From a bacterium (GTDB taxonomy: Bacteria; Auribacterota; UBA3054), in NCBI GenBank assembly GCA_017444325.1, contig JAFSWV010000175.1:1-11245 (forward strand): a DNA stretch of 11,245 nt, in the 5' to 3' direction. Below the pieces are notes generated by a model that was given only the letters and a program-made list of their open reading frames with translations, ran no database searches and was not told the origin of the DNA. The position numbers and the translations under genes are program-made. Below are positions 1 through 7,080 of the stretch, piece by piece. How positions within the stretch are numbered: the stretch's first letter is position 1; each line of letters begins with the position of its first letter.

Positions 1-701
1 AATGGTTCAGCCTCGACCGCTAACGCTTCCCTGATCTTTTCGGCGCGGGAGTGCGAGGTGTGTCCGCTTTCCACTGATTCGCAGATGATGGCGTCGGCGA
101 AATTTTTTATTAGCGGTTCTTTTGCTTCGACATCAGGGCTGTCATTAAAGAGCGACGTGAAGACGGTCTTCTGATTTTCTGAGGCCAGGCAGAGAAGGCC
201 CTTTTCGCCGTTGGGGGCAGTCATGTTGGGGCAGGCCAGGGCTGCGGCTTTGACTTCACCGTTTTCTATGAGCGCCAGGGCGATGGCGTAATGGTCGCCT
301 CTTAAGAAGCCTTTGGTGCCGTCTATTGGATCCAGCGTCCAGAAACGGGAGAGGAACTTTGGATCAGCGCTTCTGCCGTGGTCGATAGATTGGAGTATCG
401 CTTCTCCGGAAAGGGGAACGATCTTTTGAACTTCTGCTTGCAGGTGCTGGAAAAGTTTTTCATTCTCGGGCTTCCGCAATTCTTCTGAACCTTCTTCGGC
501 TATCATGAAGTCGTTGGGAAAATTGTTGGCGAGAACAAAATTGACGATCGCCTGGGAGCCGAAGTCCGCTACGGTGACCGGAGAGCGGTCTTCCTTTTCA
601 AGCACGTCTTTTTCCAGGAGCTTTTTCTGAACGGCGCTCGTCAGCTGCGCGGCTTTGCGCAGAGCTTCTTTTGCGATCGTAAGTTCGGTTTGATATTGCA
701 T
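1..701 (-). CDS. HAL2/SAL1-type 3'(2'),5'-bisphosphate nucleotidase (inositol monophosphatase superfamily), 3' end outside window
   Basis: Family members remove the 3'-phosphate from PAP (and often PAPS), a by-product of sulfate activation, and need Mg2+. The visible 233 codons show the order expected for the inositol-phosphatase fold: DRSPVTVADFGSQ at residues 38-50, the acidic pair E69-E70, and the metal-binding WTLDPIDGTKGFLRGDHYA at 121-139 with D124 and D127. The later CESVESGHTSH at 207-217 is typical of the eukaryotic HAL2/SAL1 branch rather than E. coli CysQ or SuhB. The ATG at 699-701 is chosen because AAGGA lies at 706-710, four bases away, inside the last codons of the upstream gene. 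That gene's TAA (703-705) is one base from this ATG, so the two are probably translationally coupled. The C-terminus is cut off by the window edge. Family assignment is confident; whether the natural substrate is PAP, PAPS or an inositol phosphate is inferred from the motifs. Confidence 0.9.
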   Translation of the reverse strand, partial: MQYQTELTIAKEALRKAAQLTSAVQKKLLEKDVLEKEDRSPVTVADFGSQAIVNFVLANNFPNDFMIAEEGSEELRKPENEKLFQHLQAEVQKIVPLSGEAILQSIDHGRSADPKFLSRFWTLDPIDGTKGFLRGDHYAIALALIENGEVKAAALACPNMTAPNGEKGLLCLASENQKTVFTSLFNDSPDVEAKEPLIKNFADAIICESVESGHTSHSRAEKIREALAVEAEP

Positions 702-702
702 G

Positions 703-1755
703 TTATCCTTGCAGAGTGTTGAGCGTCGCTTCCAGAAGCGGAAGCAGGCGCATTTCTATGTCGGCGATCCTTCTTAAGGCTTTGGCCTGCAGTCTGCGTT
801 CCCTCAGCGTCCAGGGGCGGCCTATTCCTATGTGCGAGGCCGGTCTTACGATGCGGCGTTCGAAGAAGGGGCGTATCTCTTCTCCTATCCCGTCGTAACA
901 GGAGGCGCAGGCCAGGGCGAAAGTCTCGCATTCCGGGTAGGCGATGGCGGCTTCGCGGCAGAACCTGGCGGCCTGGGCTCTTGAGTGCATGAGATCTTTT
1001 AAGAGCTGGTAATTGCCCTCGTTGCGTTCCTGGGCGCGCCAGTCCTGGCTCATGGGGTCGTGGTGCTGGGGATTGACGAGCGTGGCGTACCAGTAGTCGT
1101 AGGCGGTCTGCCCGAGATAATAGCCGTGGACTCTTTCGAGTTTCGCCATTTTAAGGGCGTTCTGGAAGCCTTTTATGAAAAGGTCTTTTTCCTTAGGCGC
1201 TTTTTTCTTCTTGTCTTTCTGCGACAAGAAGTAGCACCAGACCATTTCCTCGGAAACGGGATGAGGATAGAAGCTCAGCGAATAATCCTGCGCGATGAGG
1301 ATGCCGCCCGGGCGGATGCCGGTGACGAGCCCGTAGCGGGCATAGCCGTCGAGCCCTAAGCCGATGACGGGGCGGCCTTCTTTCAGGTGATCAAGGATCT
1401 CGAATTTGACGGCTTCGTGGCGTTCCCTGGAAGCGCAGATCCAGCGCTCCATCAGTTCGTGGCCGAAAGTTTCGTAAAGCTCGGGGAGAAGGTTGTGTCC
1501 GCAGGCGGCGTCCAACGAAACGAGGCGCCAGCCGGCATAGTGGATCTGAAGGCGGAAAGCGGCGCCGGAAACAGCCATCAAAAGCCAGTAAGGGTAGTTC
1601 TCCCCGCAAGCGGAAAGGTAGCGCCTGAAGCAGGCGACGAAAGTGTTGTCTTCGCCTTTATCGAAGCAGAGCGGCTCGATATCCTTTATCTGCTCAGACG
1701 TGTCCGCGAAAGGGTCGTTCGTCAGATCCGGGATATTTTCAAAACGCAGGGCCAC
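703..1755 (-). CDS. Unrecognised 350-aa protein, weakly BtrH_N / C39-peptidase-like
   Basis: I do not recognise a characterised homologue. The N-terminal part (about 35-160) has C42, then WLLMAVSGAAFRLQIHY at 57-73, then GRPVIGLGL at 127-135 followed by D136, then YGLVTGI at 141-147 and a short GGILIAQDY at 150-158. This order of Cys, an SGAAFR-like segment, a 'GxPV' strand and a 'Y-G-lvtG' strand recalls the BtrH N-terminal and C39-like papain-fold families; that is a pattern impression, not an alignment. A Lys-rich linker (180-190) leads to an Arg/Glu-rich helical C-terminal part with several cysteines. No signal peptide or membrane segment is visible, so it should be cytoplasmic. The start is GTG. 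An ATG start at M60 would remove most of the conserved-looking part. No proper ribosome site is seen (GGAGG is about 20 bases off), but the PurB stop is one base upstream, pointing to coupled translation. Confidence 0.75.
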   Translation of the reverse strand: MALRFENIPDLTNDPFADTSEQIKDIEPLCFDKGEDNTFVACFRRYLSACGENYPYWLLMAVSGAAFRLQIHYAGWRLVSLDAACGHNLLPELYETFGHELMERWICASRERHEAVKFEILDHLKEGRPVIGLGLDGYARYGLVTGIRPGGILIAQDYSLSFYPHPVSEEMVWCYFLSQKDKKKKAPKEKDLFIKGFQNALKMAKLERVHGYYLGQTAYDYWYATLVNPQHHDPMSQDWRAQERNEGNYQLLKDLMHSRAQAARFCREAAIAYPECETFALACASCYDGIGEEIRPFFERRIVRPASHIGIGRPWTLRERRLQAKALRRIADIEMRLLPLLEATLNTLQG

Positions 1756-1756
1756 T

Positions 1757-3190
1757 TTAATATTTGACTAGAGCTTCCTCCGCCGGGAAATAACGGCGGT
1801 AACGGCGCAGCATGGGGCCGATGACTTCCTTCAGGTAATCGCTGACCTGGTCGGCGGCGCGCCCTGTGAAGCGCAGGGGGTCCAGAATGGCCCTTATCTC
1901 TTTTTCCGATATTCCGATGACGGGGTCGCTGCCCAAACGCTTTATTAGGTCGTTTACGCCGCCGGAGCGGACTTGCTTGACCGTTTCCATGGAATTGCAG
2001 CGGATCGCTTCGTGGACGTCCTGGCGGCTCTTGCCGCGGGCCACGGCTTCCATGATGATCGCCTCGGTCGCCATGAAGGGGAGGTTGTCCTGCACTCTCT
2101 TCCCTATGACTTTGGGATAGACGACCAGGCCGGAGCAGACGTTCTTCAAAATGGCGAGAACGGCGTCGGCGGCCAGGAAGGCTTCCGGAATGGAGATGCG
2201 GCGGTTGGCGGAGTCGTCAAGCGTCCTTTCCAAAAACTGCGTGGAAGCGATGAGCTGAGGGCTCGTGGCCAAAGAGAGTATCAGCCTGGACAGGGAAGCG
2301 GTGCGTTCGCAGCGCATGGGGTTCCTCTTGTAAGCCATGGCGGAAGAGCCGATCTGTTTTTTGCCAAAGGGTTCCTCTATTTCGCCGATACTTTGGAGGT
2401 ACCTGATGTCGTTCGTCATCTTGCAGGCGGAGAGAGCCAGCGTGACAAGCGGATGCAGAACGTCGGCGTCCACTTTCCTCGGATAAGTCTGCCCGCCCAC
2501 CGGGTAGGATTCGGCAAAGCCGAAGCGTTTGGCCAAAGCGTGATCGAGTTTTTTGATCTTCTTCTGGTCGCCTTTGAAAAGCTCCATGAAGCTGGCCTGA
2601 GTTCCGGTCGTGCCTTTGATGCCGCGGAACCTGAGCTGCTTGATAGCGAACTGAATGTTTTCAAAATCGAGCTGCAGATCCTGGAGCCAAAGCGAGGCGC
2701 GTTTGCCGACGGTCGTCAGCTGCGCGGGCTGCAGGTGCGTGAAGCCCAGAGTCGGCATCTTGCGGTATTTGTTCGCGAAAGCTGCAAGCGCTTTCATGAC
2801 GTCAACGAGGTGATCGGAAATGAGTTTCAGAGCATCGCGGTAAATGATGAGGTCGGCGTTGTCGGTGACGTAGCAGCTGGTGGCGCCGAGATGGATTATG
2901 CCGGCCGCGCTCTTAGCTTGGTCGCCGTAGGCCTTGACGTGAGCCATGACGTCGTGGCGCACTTCCCTTTCGTATTTTTCCGCGACGTCGAAGTTGATGT
3001 CGGTGGCGTATTTCTCAAGTTCTTTTACCTGCTTTTCCGTAATGGGCAGGCCGAGTTTGCGTTCCTCGTCGGCCAAGGCTATCCAGAGCGCGCGCCAGGT
3101 CTCCAGGCGTTTCTGCATCGAGAAGAGATGCGACATGTGTTCGCCGGCGTAACGGCCGACCAAAGGATTGGAATAATAATCTTTGCTCAC
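1757..3190 (-). CDS. purB: Adenylosuccinate lyase (eukaryote-like clade)
   Basis: Cytosolic enzyme of purine synthesis that splits SAICAR to AICAR and adenylosuccinate to AMP, releasing fumarate each time. At 477 aa it is close to the animal enzyme (about 480) and longer than the B. subtilis form (about 430). Visible landmarks are the RHDVMAH segment at 78-84, GATSCYVTDNADL at 102-114, THLQPAQ with H152 (probable general acid) at 151-157, and the fumarate lyase signature GSSAMAYKRNPMRCE at 281-295 with its catalytic-loop serine. It continues with ERTLDDSANRRI at 321-332, GLVVYPKVI at 354-362 and LPFMATEAIIM at 370-380, all strongly reminiscent of eukaryotic ADSL. The C-terminal FTGRAADQV at 441-449 fits the ADSL_C domain. 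The start is GTG at 3188-3190; an in-frame TGA lies 18 bases upstream and the next ATG (M19) would remove conserved sequence. The SD is weak. It sits between an unknown membrane protein gene and an unknown cytoplasmic one, unrelated to purine synthesis as far as visible. Confidence 0.97.
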   Translation of the reverse strand: MSKDYYSNPLVGRYAGEHMSHLFSMQKRLETWRALWIALADEERKLGLPITEKQVKELEKYATDINFDVAEKYEREVRHDVMAHVKAYGDQAKSAAGIIHLGATSCYVTDNADLIIYRDALKLISDHLVDVMKALAAFANKYRKMPTLGFTHLQPAQLTTVGKRASLWLQDLQLDFENIQFAIKQLRFRGIKGTTGTQASFMELFKGDQKKIKKLDHALAKRFGFAESYPVGGQTYPRKVDADVLHPLVTLALSACKMTNDIRYLQSIGEIEEPFGKKQIGSSAMAYKRNPMRCERTASLSRLILSLATSPQLIASTQFLERTLDDSANRRISIPEAFLAADAVLAILKNVCSGLVVYPKVIGKRVQDNLPFMATEAIIMEAVARGKSRQDVHEAIRCNSMETVKQVRSGGVNDLIKRLGSDPVIGISEKEIRAILDPLRFTGRAADQVSDYLKEVIGPMLRRYRRYFPAEEALVKY

Positions 3191-3208
3191 GTTTGACTTC
3201 TTAGCGGC

Positions 3209-4222
3209 TCAATCGTCGCGTTCGTTATCCTGGATTATGCCGCGCTGCTCGCGGACTCTCGGGTCGGGATCCCAGTCGGACTTGTAAGGAGTGGGACTGG
3301 TCCCTTTGTACTGCTTGATGCCGGAATGGCGCTTGCGGTTGTCCTCGAGGCGCTGCGCCGCTTCCTCAGCGGTCTCCTTGTGGGCGGTCTTGGCTTCGAG
3401 TTCGGCGCGCACTTTTTCGGTCTCTTCCTGGGCCTTCTGGGTGGCGGCCGCCAGCTGCTCTTCCATATCGCTCTTCTGGGCGCTGATCTGCTGCTGCAGT
3501 TCCTGGCGCTGCACTTCCAGGTCGAATTGGGAGAGCTTGGCGTTCACATGCGAGGCCATAAGGGAACTGTCGCCCTTTTCCGTAATGATGTTGTAAAAAT
3601 ACTTCGCCGTCTCAAGCTGCTGGTCGGCTTTGCTGCGGTCGTTGCTTTTCAAGGAACGCAGGGCGGAGGAGAACCAGTTGTCGCCCTTTTTCTGAAGGAC
3701 TTTCAGATAAGCGCTCTTTTCTCCGGGATTGTCAAGAGAGTCGAGGAAGGCCTCAACGTTGGCTCCGGAGTCGCTATCGTTGTTGATCAGGTCGTCGAAT
3801 TTGTCGAGCTGCTCTTTGGAGAGGGAAACCGGTTTCGAGGAAGCGACCAATTTGGAGCCCATCTGCGGGGTGATGACTTTGTTTTCGTCAGCGGATCCGA
3901 GAGCTTCGTCGACTTCCGACGCTTTCGCGGCCTGGGCCTGGAACTGATCCTGGGCAAGCCCCTGGATCTCTTCACGAACGGCCTCCAAGGATTTGTCAAC
4001 GACTTCCATGCGGTCGTTCAGCGATTGGACGGCCACGGTCAGCGGCACGTCGCTGGTCGGCGTCTGCAGGACAGGCTCTTTCTTATCCCTCAGGCTGAAA
4101 ATGATGATGATGAGGATGACGAGAATCAGGGCCGAATTAAGGTACGGCAGAATGTTTTTGACGACAAACGCGTTTTTGCCCTGGCTTTTGGGGGCCTTAT
4201 CGGGATCAAAGACATCTTGCAT
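3209..4222 (-). CDS. Unrecognised single-pass membrane protein with periplasmic coiled coil, next to the secretin
   Basis: I do not recognise a named family. The chain has a short cytoplasmic N-terminus (1-24), one strongly hydrophobic segment at about 25-43 (core ALILVILIIIIF), then an extracytoplasmic stretch of about 290 residues. Part of that is helical and Gln/Glu-rich: residues 60-105 and especially 225-297 look like a long coiled coil (QRQELQQQISAQKSDMEEQL, then Ala/Glu/Lys heptads). Residues 150-225 (around AYLKVLQKKGDNWFSSALRS) suggest a small helical-repeat region. The tail is charged and Pro/Asp-rich (SDWDPDPRVREQRG). The ATG is supported by AGAGGTGA at 4226-4233. It starts 20 bases after the secretin stop and is almost certainly in its operon. 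The topology resembles inner-membrane partners of secretins such as GspC, but no GspC homology region or PDZ domain is seen. A role in the secretion envelope complex is inference from position only. Confidence 0.8.
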   Translation of the reverse strand: MQDVFDPDKAPKSQGKNAFVVKNILPYLNSALILVILIIIIFSLRDKKEPVLQTPTSDVPLTVAVQSLNDRMEVVDKSLEAVREEIQGLAQDQFQAQAAKASEVDEALGSADENKVITPQMGSKLVASSKPVSLSKEQLDKFDDLINNDSDSGANVEAFLDSLDNPGEKSAYLKVLQKKGDNWFSSALRSLKSNDRSKADQQLETAKYFYNIITEKGDSSLMASHVNAKLSQFDLEVQRQELQQQISAQKSDMEEQLAAATQKAQEETEKVRAELEAKTAHKETAEEAAQRLEDNRKRHSGIKQYKGTSPTPYKSDWDPDPRVREQRGIIQDNERDD

Positions 4223-4242
4223 ATGTCACCTCTAGTGGACTT

Positions 4243-6789
4243 TTATTCGGAGAGGAGTTCCTGTTCTTTTTCGAGGAATTCTTCTTCCGCTTTCTGTCTT
4301 CTGGCGGCTGAGGAGTCGAAGAGAGGCTCGTAAGTGGGGGACGTCTTCGGGGAATAGGATTCCTCAAACATCTCGATAGTCTCGTTCTGTTTCGGGCTCT
4401 TGCCGGTCAGATAGTACTCGGCGTCGTCAAAGTGGCCTTCGAAGACTTTCCAATCGTCCATGATGGTCTTGCGGCGGTCGGTGGAGTTCATCTTGTCCGT
4501 CAAGTTTTCTCTGGTCTCATCCTTGATGAAGCGGATGGCGTTCGGGAATTTCGTCTTGACTTCCTCGGTCAGGACTTCCTCTTCGGAGGAGTCAAGGATG
4601 ACAGTCGGAGTGATGAAGACCATGAGTTCGGTCTTGGACTGGCTTCTGACTTCGGAGCGGAAGAGATATTTCACAAGAGGAATATCGCATAAGATCGGTA
4701 TTTCCGACAGAGTCGTCTGAGTTGAGTCTTTGATAAGACCGCCTATCACGAGCGTGTGGCTGTCCTGGACCACCACTTCCGTCTGCGCTTCGCGGTCAAG
4801 GATGATGGGCGGCGAGGTCGGGTCGCTGGCATAGGCGACGCCGCCGTTCTCCTTGACTGTCACGTGCACTTCCAGGGAAACTTCCCTGTGGCGGTTGATC
4901 CTGGGCGTGACTTCCAATTGCACATTGACGTCGATGTACTCGTAGCTGTAGTCTCTGGTGCTTGAGTCGCTGCCGCTGCGGCTGTAACGCGCGATAGGGA
5001 TCTGCTGGCCGACCGAGATCATGGCCGTTTTGTTGTTGGAGGCGATGATCGACGGCGTTGAAAGAATGTTGATGTCGTTTATCTTCTCGTCGGTCTGCAG
5101 CGTGAAGTAGGGGTCGAAGTTTCCGGACTTGTCGTATTTGCCGAAGGCGTAGTTGAAGCCCTTCATGTTGTTGGGAACGATCTCCTTCCTGCCGGATTCC
5201 AGGGCGGGGGCCATGGTCGTGTCGAGGGCCTGGATAAGGTTGACGTGCTCGCCCTTGCCCAAAACCTTCTGCCAGCCGACGCCGAAGTCGAAGTCTTTGT
5301 CCCTGGTCACTTCCACGATGATGGCTTCGATGTAAGCCTGGGGAGTGCGCTGGTCAAGTTTCTTGACGACGGCCAGAACGGCGTCCAGATACTGCGGGCT
5401 AGTCATGATAATGAGCGAGTTGCTGGGCTCGTCGATCTGGAAGCTCACTTTGCCTGAAAGGAAGCTCGTGCCGCTGCTGGAAGTCCTAGTTCCGGTAGAG
5501 CGGGAAGAAGAGGAAGTTCTGGAAGAAGAGCCCTGGTTGCGGTTGCCCGACATGTTGCGGTTCTGTGAAGAGCTTCCCGAAGAGGTCGTGGACCTCGAGA
5601 CGGAGTCGGAGCCGAACATGGCGACCAGGGTGGAGCTTATCTCCTCAGCTTTGGCATGCTGCAGGGGATAGATGCGGTACATCTCATCCGAATTCTTGCT
5701 CGGCGTGTCCAGGTCGCGGATCAAAGCCAGTATCATCGGGAAATTCTGACGAGAGGAAATAACTATCACAGCGTGCAGTCGGTCGTCGGGAATAAACGTC
5801 GCTTTGCTAACGTTCGCCGCGGACTTCCCCAAAGACATGCTGGTGTTTTCGGTCGGCTGCGCGGGAGGGTTCGCCCTGTTTACGGTGGTTCCGGAGGAGG
5901 CGTTGCGCTGCAGAGTCATCTGTCTGGCCGATTCATCCGAAAGAACAGGCGAGTTGAAGATCTGCTCAAGTTTGTTGACCATCTCGTATTCGTCGGCGTA
6001 TTCCATCGGCACTATGCGGATATCGATGTCGCTGCCGGCTTTTTCCGTATCGATGAGATCGATGATCTCAAGCAGTCTTTTGATGTTGGCGCCGTTGTCG
6101 AAGAGCATTAAGATGTTGGCGTTCTCGTCAACTATCGAACTTCCGCCCAGCCTGCTCATCAAGGGCTTGATGGTGTCGGCCAGCTGTTTGGCCGGAACAT
6201 ATTTCGGATAGACGATCTGAGTTCTGATGATGTCTTCGGTGTCCAGCTCTTCCCTGGAAGGCAGCACCGTCTTGATAGGTTCGCCCGGTGCGTCGGCCAC
6301 AGTCGCGATCCTTATCAGGTAATCGTTCTCAACTACCGTGAAGCCGCGCGATCTCAAGGTTGTGAAGATAAGGCTCTTGGCTTCGCTTTTTGTCAGAGGC
6401 CTCGGGTCGATTATGGTAATGGTGTCTTTGGCCATGCTCCTCTCTGGGAGGATGGTCTTCCCGGTAATGTGGGCCAGGAGCAGAAGGACGTAGCGGATAT
6501 CGACGTCCTCGAAGTTCAGCACGAAGCTGCCTTCGCTATAGTCCACAGTGTTGGTTGGATCCAGCGCGCGCAACTGATTCTCCAAGGTGCCGGATACGGT
6601 GATCGAACCCTGGGGGGTGTTGTCCTGAGCCCTCTGCTGTTGCTGCTGAGCGGCCTGGGTCGTTCCTGATTGCGCGGTCGTGCCGGCTCTGGGCGACGGG
6701 GGGACCTGCTGCCCGGGCGGAATGGCCCAGACAAAGGAGGCCGTCAGTAGGGCGGCTGCGAAAAAGATCTTGCCGGAATGGTTTGACAT
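4243..6789 (-). CDS. gspD: GspD-type outer-membrane secretin
   Basis: Forms the gated outer-membrane ring of a type II secretion (or type IV pilus-like) system. A signal peptide (about 1-22, hydrophobic FFAAALLTASFVWA) is followed by a Gln/Pro/Thr-rich linker with a short poly-Q run. Then come an N0 domain (about 86-165, FVLNFEDVDIRYVLLLLAHITG), N1 (about 186-250), N2 (about 256-365, with an insert near 285-325), N3 (about 370-480), and the secretin barrel (about 484-732). The barrel includes SEIPILCDIPLVKYLF at 695-710 and KTELMVFITPTVIL at 719-732, the hallmark end of the family. N3 is interrupted by a very Ser-rich insert at about 394-446. After the barrel is an unusual 115-residue acidic, charged tail. 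The ATG has AGAGGTCA at 6794-6801. It is the first gene of the leftward operon, with a good promoter upstream. No gspE, F, G or other secretion genes lie in the window, so the exact system (T2SS or pilus) is not settled; the N0 domain favours GspD. Confidence 0.93.
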   Translation of the reverse strand: MSNHSGKIFFAAALLTASFVWAIPPGQQVPPSPRAGTTAQSGTTQAAQQQQQRAQDNTPQGSITVSGTLENQLRALDPTNTVDYSEGSFVLNFEDVDIRYVLLLLAHITGKTILPERSMAKDTITIIDPRPLTKSEAKSLIFTTLRSRGFTVVENDYLIRIATVADAPGEPIKTVLPSREELDTEDIIRTQIVYPKYVPAKQLADTIKPLMSRLGGSSIVDENANILMLFDNGANIKRLLEIIDLIDTEKAGSDIDIRIVPMEYADEYEMVNKLEQIFNSPVLSDESARQMTLQRNASSGTTVNRANPPAQPTENTSMSLGKSAANVSKATFIPDDRLHAVIVISSRQNFPMILALIRDLDTPSKNSDEMYRIYPLQHAKAEEISSTLVAMFGSDSVSRSTTSSGSSSQNRNMSGNRNQGSSSRTSSSSRSTGTRTSSSGTSFLSGKVSFQIDEPSNSLIIMTSPQYLDAVLAVVKKLDQRTPQAYIEAIIVEVTRDKDFDFGVGWQKVLGKGEHVNLIQALDTTMAPALESGRKEIVPNNMKGFNYAFGKYDKSGNFDPYFTLQTDEKINDINILSTPSIIASNNKTAMISVGQQIPIARYSRSGSDSSTRDYSYEYIDVNVQLEVTPRINRHREVSLEVHVTVKENGGVAYASDPTSPPIILDREAQTEVVVQDSHTLVIGGLIKDSTQTTLSEIPILCDIPLVKYLFRSEVRSQSKTELMVFITPTVILDSSEEEVLTEEVKTKFPNAIRFIKDETRENLTDKMNSTDRRKTIMDDWKVFEGHFDDAEYYLTGKSPKQNETIEMFEESYSPKTSPTYEPLFDSSAARRQKAEEEFLEKEQELLSE

Positions 6790-6845
6790 TTGCTGACCTC
6801 TGCTTTTATGTATGGTTCTGCATATTAAATTCTAATTATCTTTTC

Positions 6846-6874
6846 ATTATACCACCATGCTGGAAAAATTGCAA
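6846..6874 (-). promoter_or_regulatory. Sigma70-like promoter for the secretin operon
   Basis: Read on the minus strand: TTGCAA (6869-6874), 17 bases, then TATAAT (6846-6851), a perfect -10 hexamer preceded by TGG, which makes an extended -10. Transcription would begin near 6839, giving an AT-rich leader of about 50 bases before the secretin ATG. Sequence match only; no activity data. Confidence 0.7.
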
Positions 6875-6920
6875 AGCAAAACTGCGCCGAAGTTCACCGC
6901 TTCTCCGGCCTTAGCGTCAT

Positions 6921-6949
6921 TTGACTAAAAACCGCGAAAAAACTACAAT
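6921..6949 (+). promoter_or_regulatory. Sigma70-like promoter for tRNA-Leu and probably the ATPase genes
   Basis: TTGACT (6921-6926), exactly 17 bases, then TACAAT (6944-6949); each hexamer has one mismatch to consensus. Transcription would begin near 6956, about 18 bases before the tRNA 5' end, a usual arrangement for a tRNA gene. As no terminator is seen after the tRNA, it may also drive the V/A-ATPase genes. Confidence 0.7.
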
Positions 6950-6973
6950 GAAAGATACTGAAAATAAAAGAAT

Positions 6974-7057
6974 GCGAGAGTGGCGGAATTGGTAGACGCG
7001 CCAGATTTAGGTTCTGGTGTTGATGACGTGCGGGTTCGAGTCCCGCCTTTCGCACCA
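6974..7057 (+). tRNA. tRNA-Leu (anticodon UAG)
   Basis: A full class II cloverleaf can be folded by eye. The acceptor stem GCGAGAG (6974-6980) pairs with CTTTCGC (7047-7053) with one G-U pair, followed by discriminator A and an encoded CCA (7055-7057). The D-loop has GGTAGAC. The anticodon stem CCAGA/TCTGG (7001-7005/7013-7017) encloses the loop TTTAGGT with anticodon TAG at 7008-7010. A long variable arm (about 7018-7029) and the T arm GCGGG-TTCGAGT-CCCGC (7030-7046) complete it. The long variable arm and A discriminator agree with leucine. It reads CUA and, by wobble, other CUN codons. Confidence 0.97.
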
Positions 7058-7080
7058 TACGTGAAAATCAAGGATCATAA

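Noticed and set aside
1973..3196. Plus-strand open frame of 407 codons opposite purB
   Set aside because: PurB on the minus strand is certain from family motifs; the opposite frame has no recognisable domain and is a shadow of codon bias.
3326..4333. Plus-strand open frame of 335 codons opposite the coiled-coil protein
   Set aside because: The minus-strand gene has a good ribosome site, a membrane segment and operon spacing. The plus frame is Leu/Phe/Gly-rich shadow sequence and overlaps the secretin 3' end as well.
6974..7057. tRNA-Leu considered as an attachment site of an integrated element
   Set aside because: No integrase gene, no duplicated tRNA 3' end elsewhere in the window and only core genes follow it.
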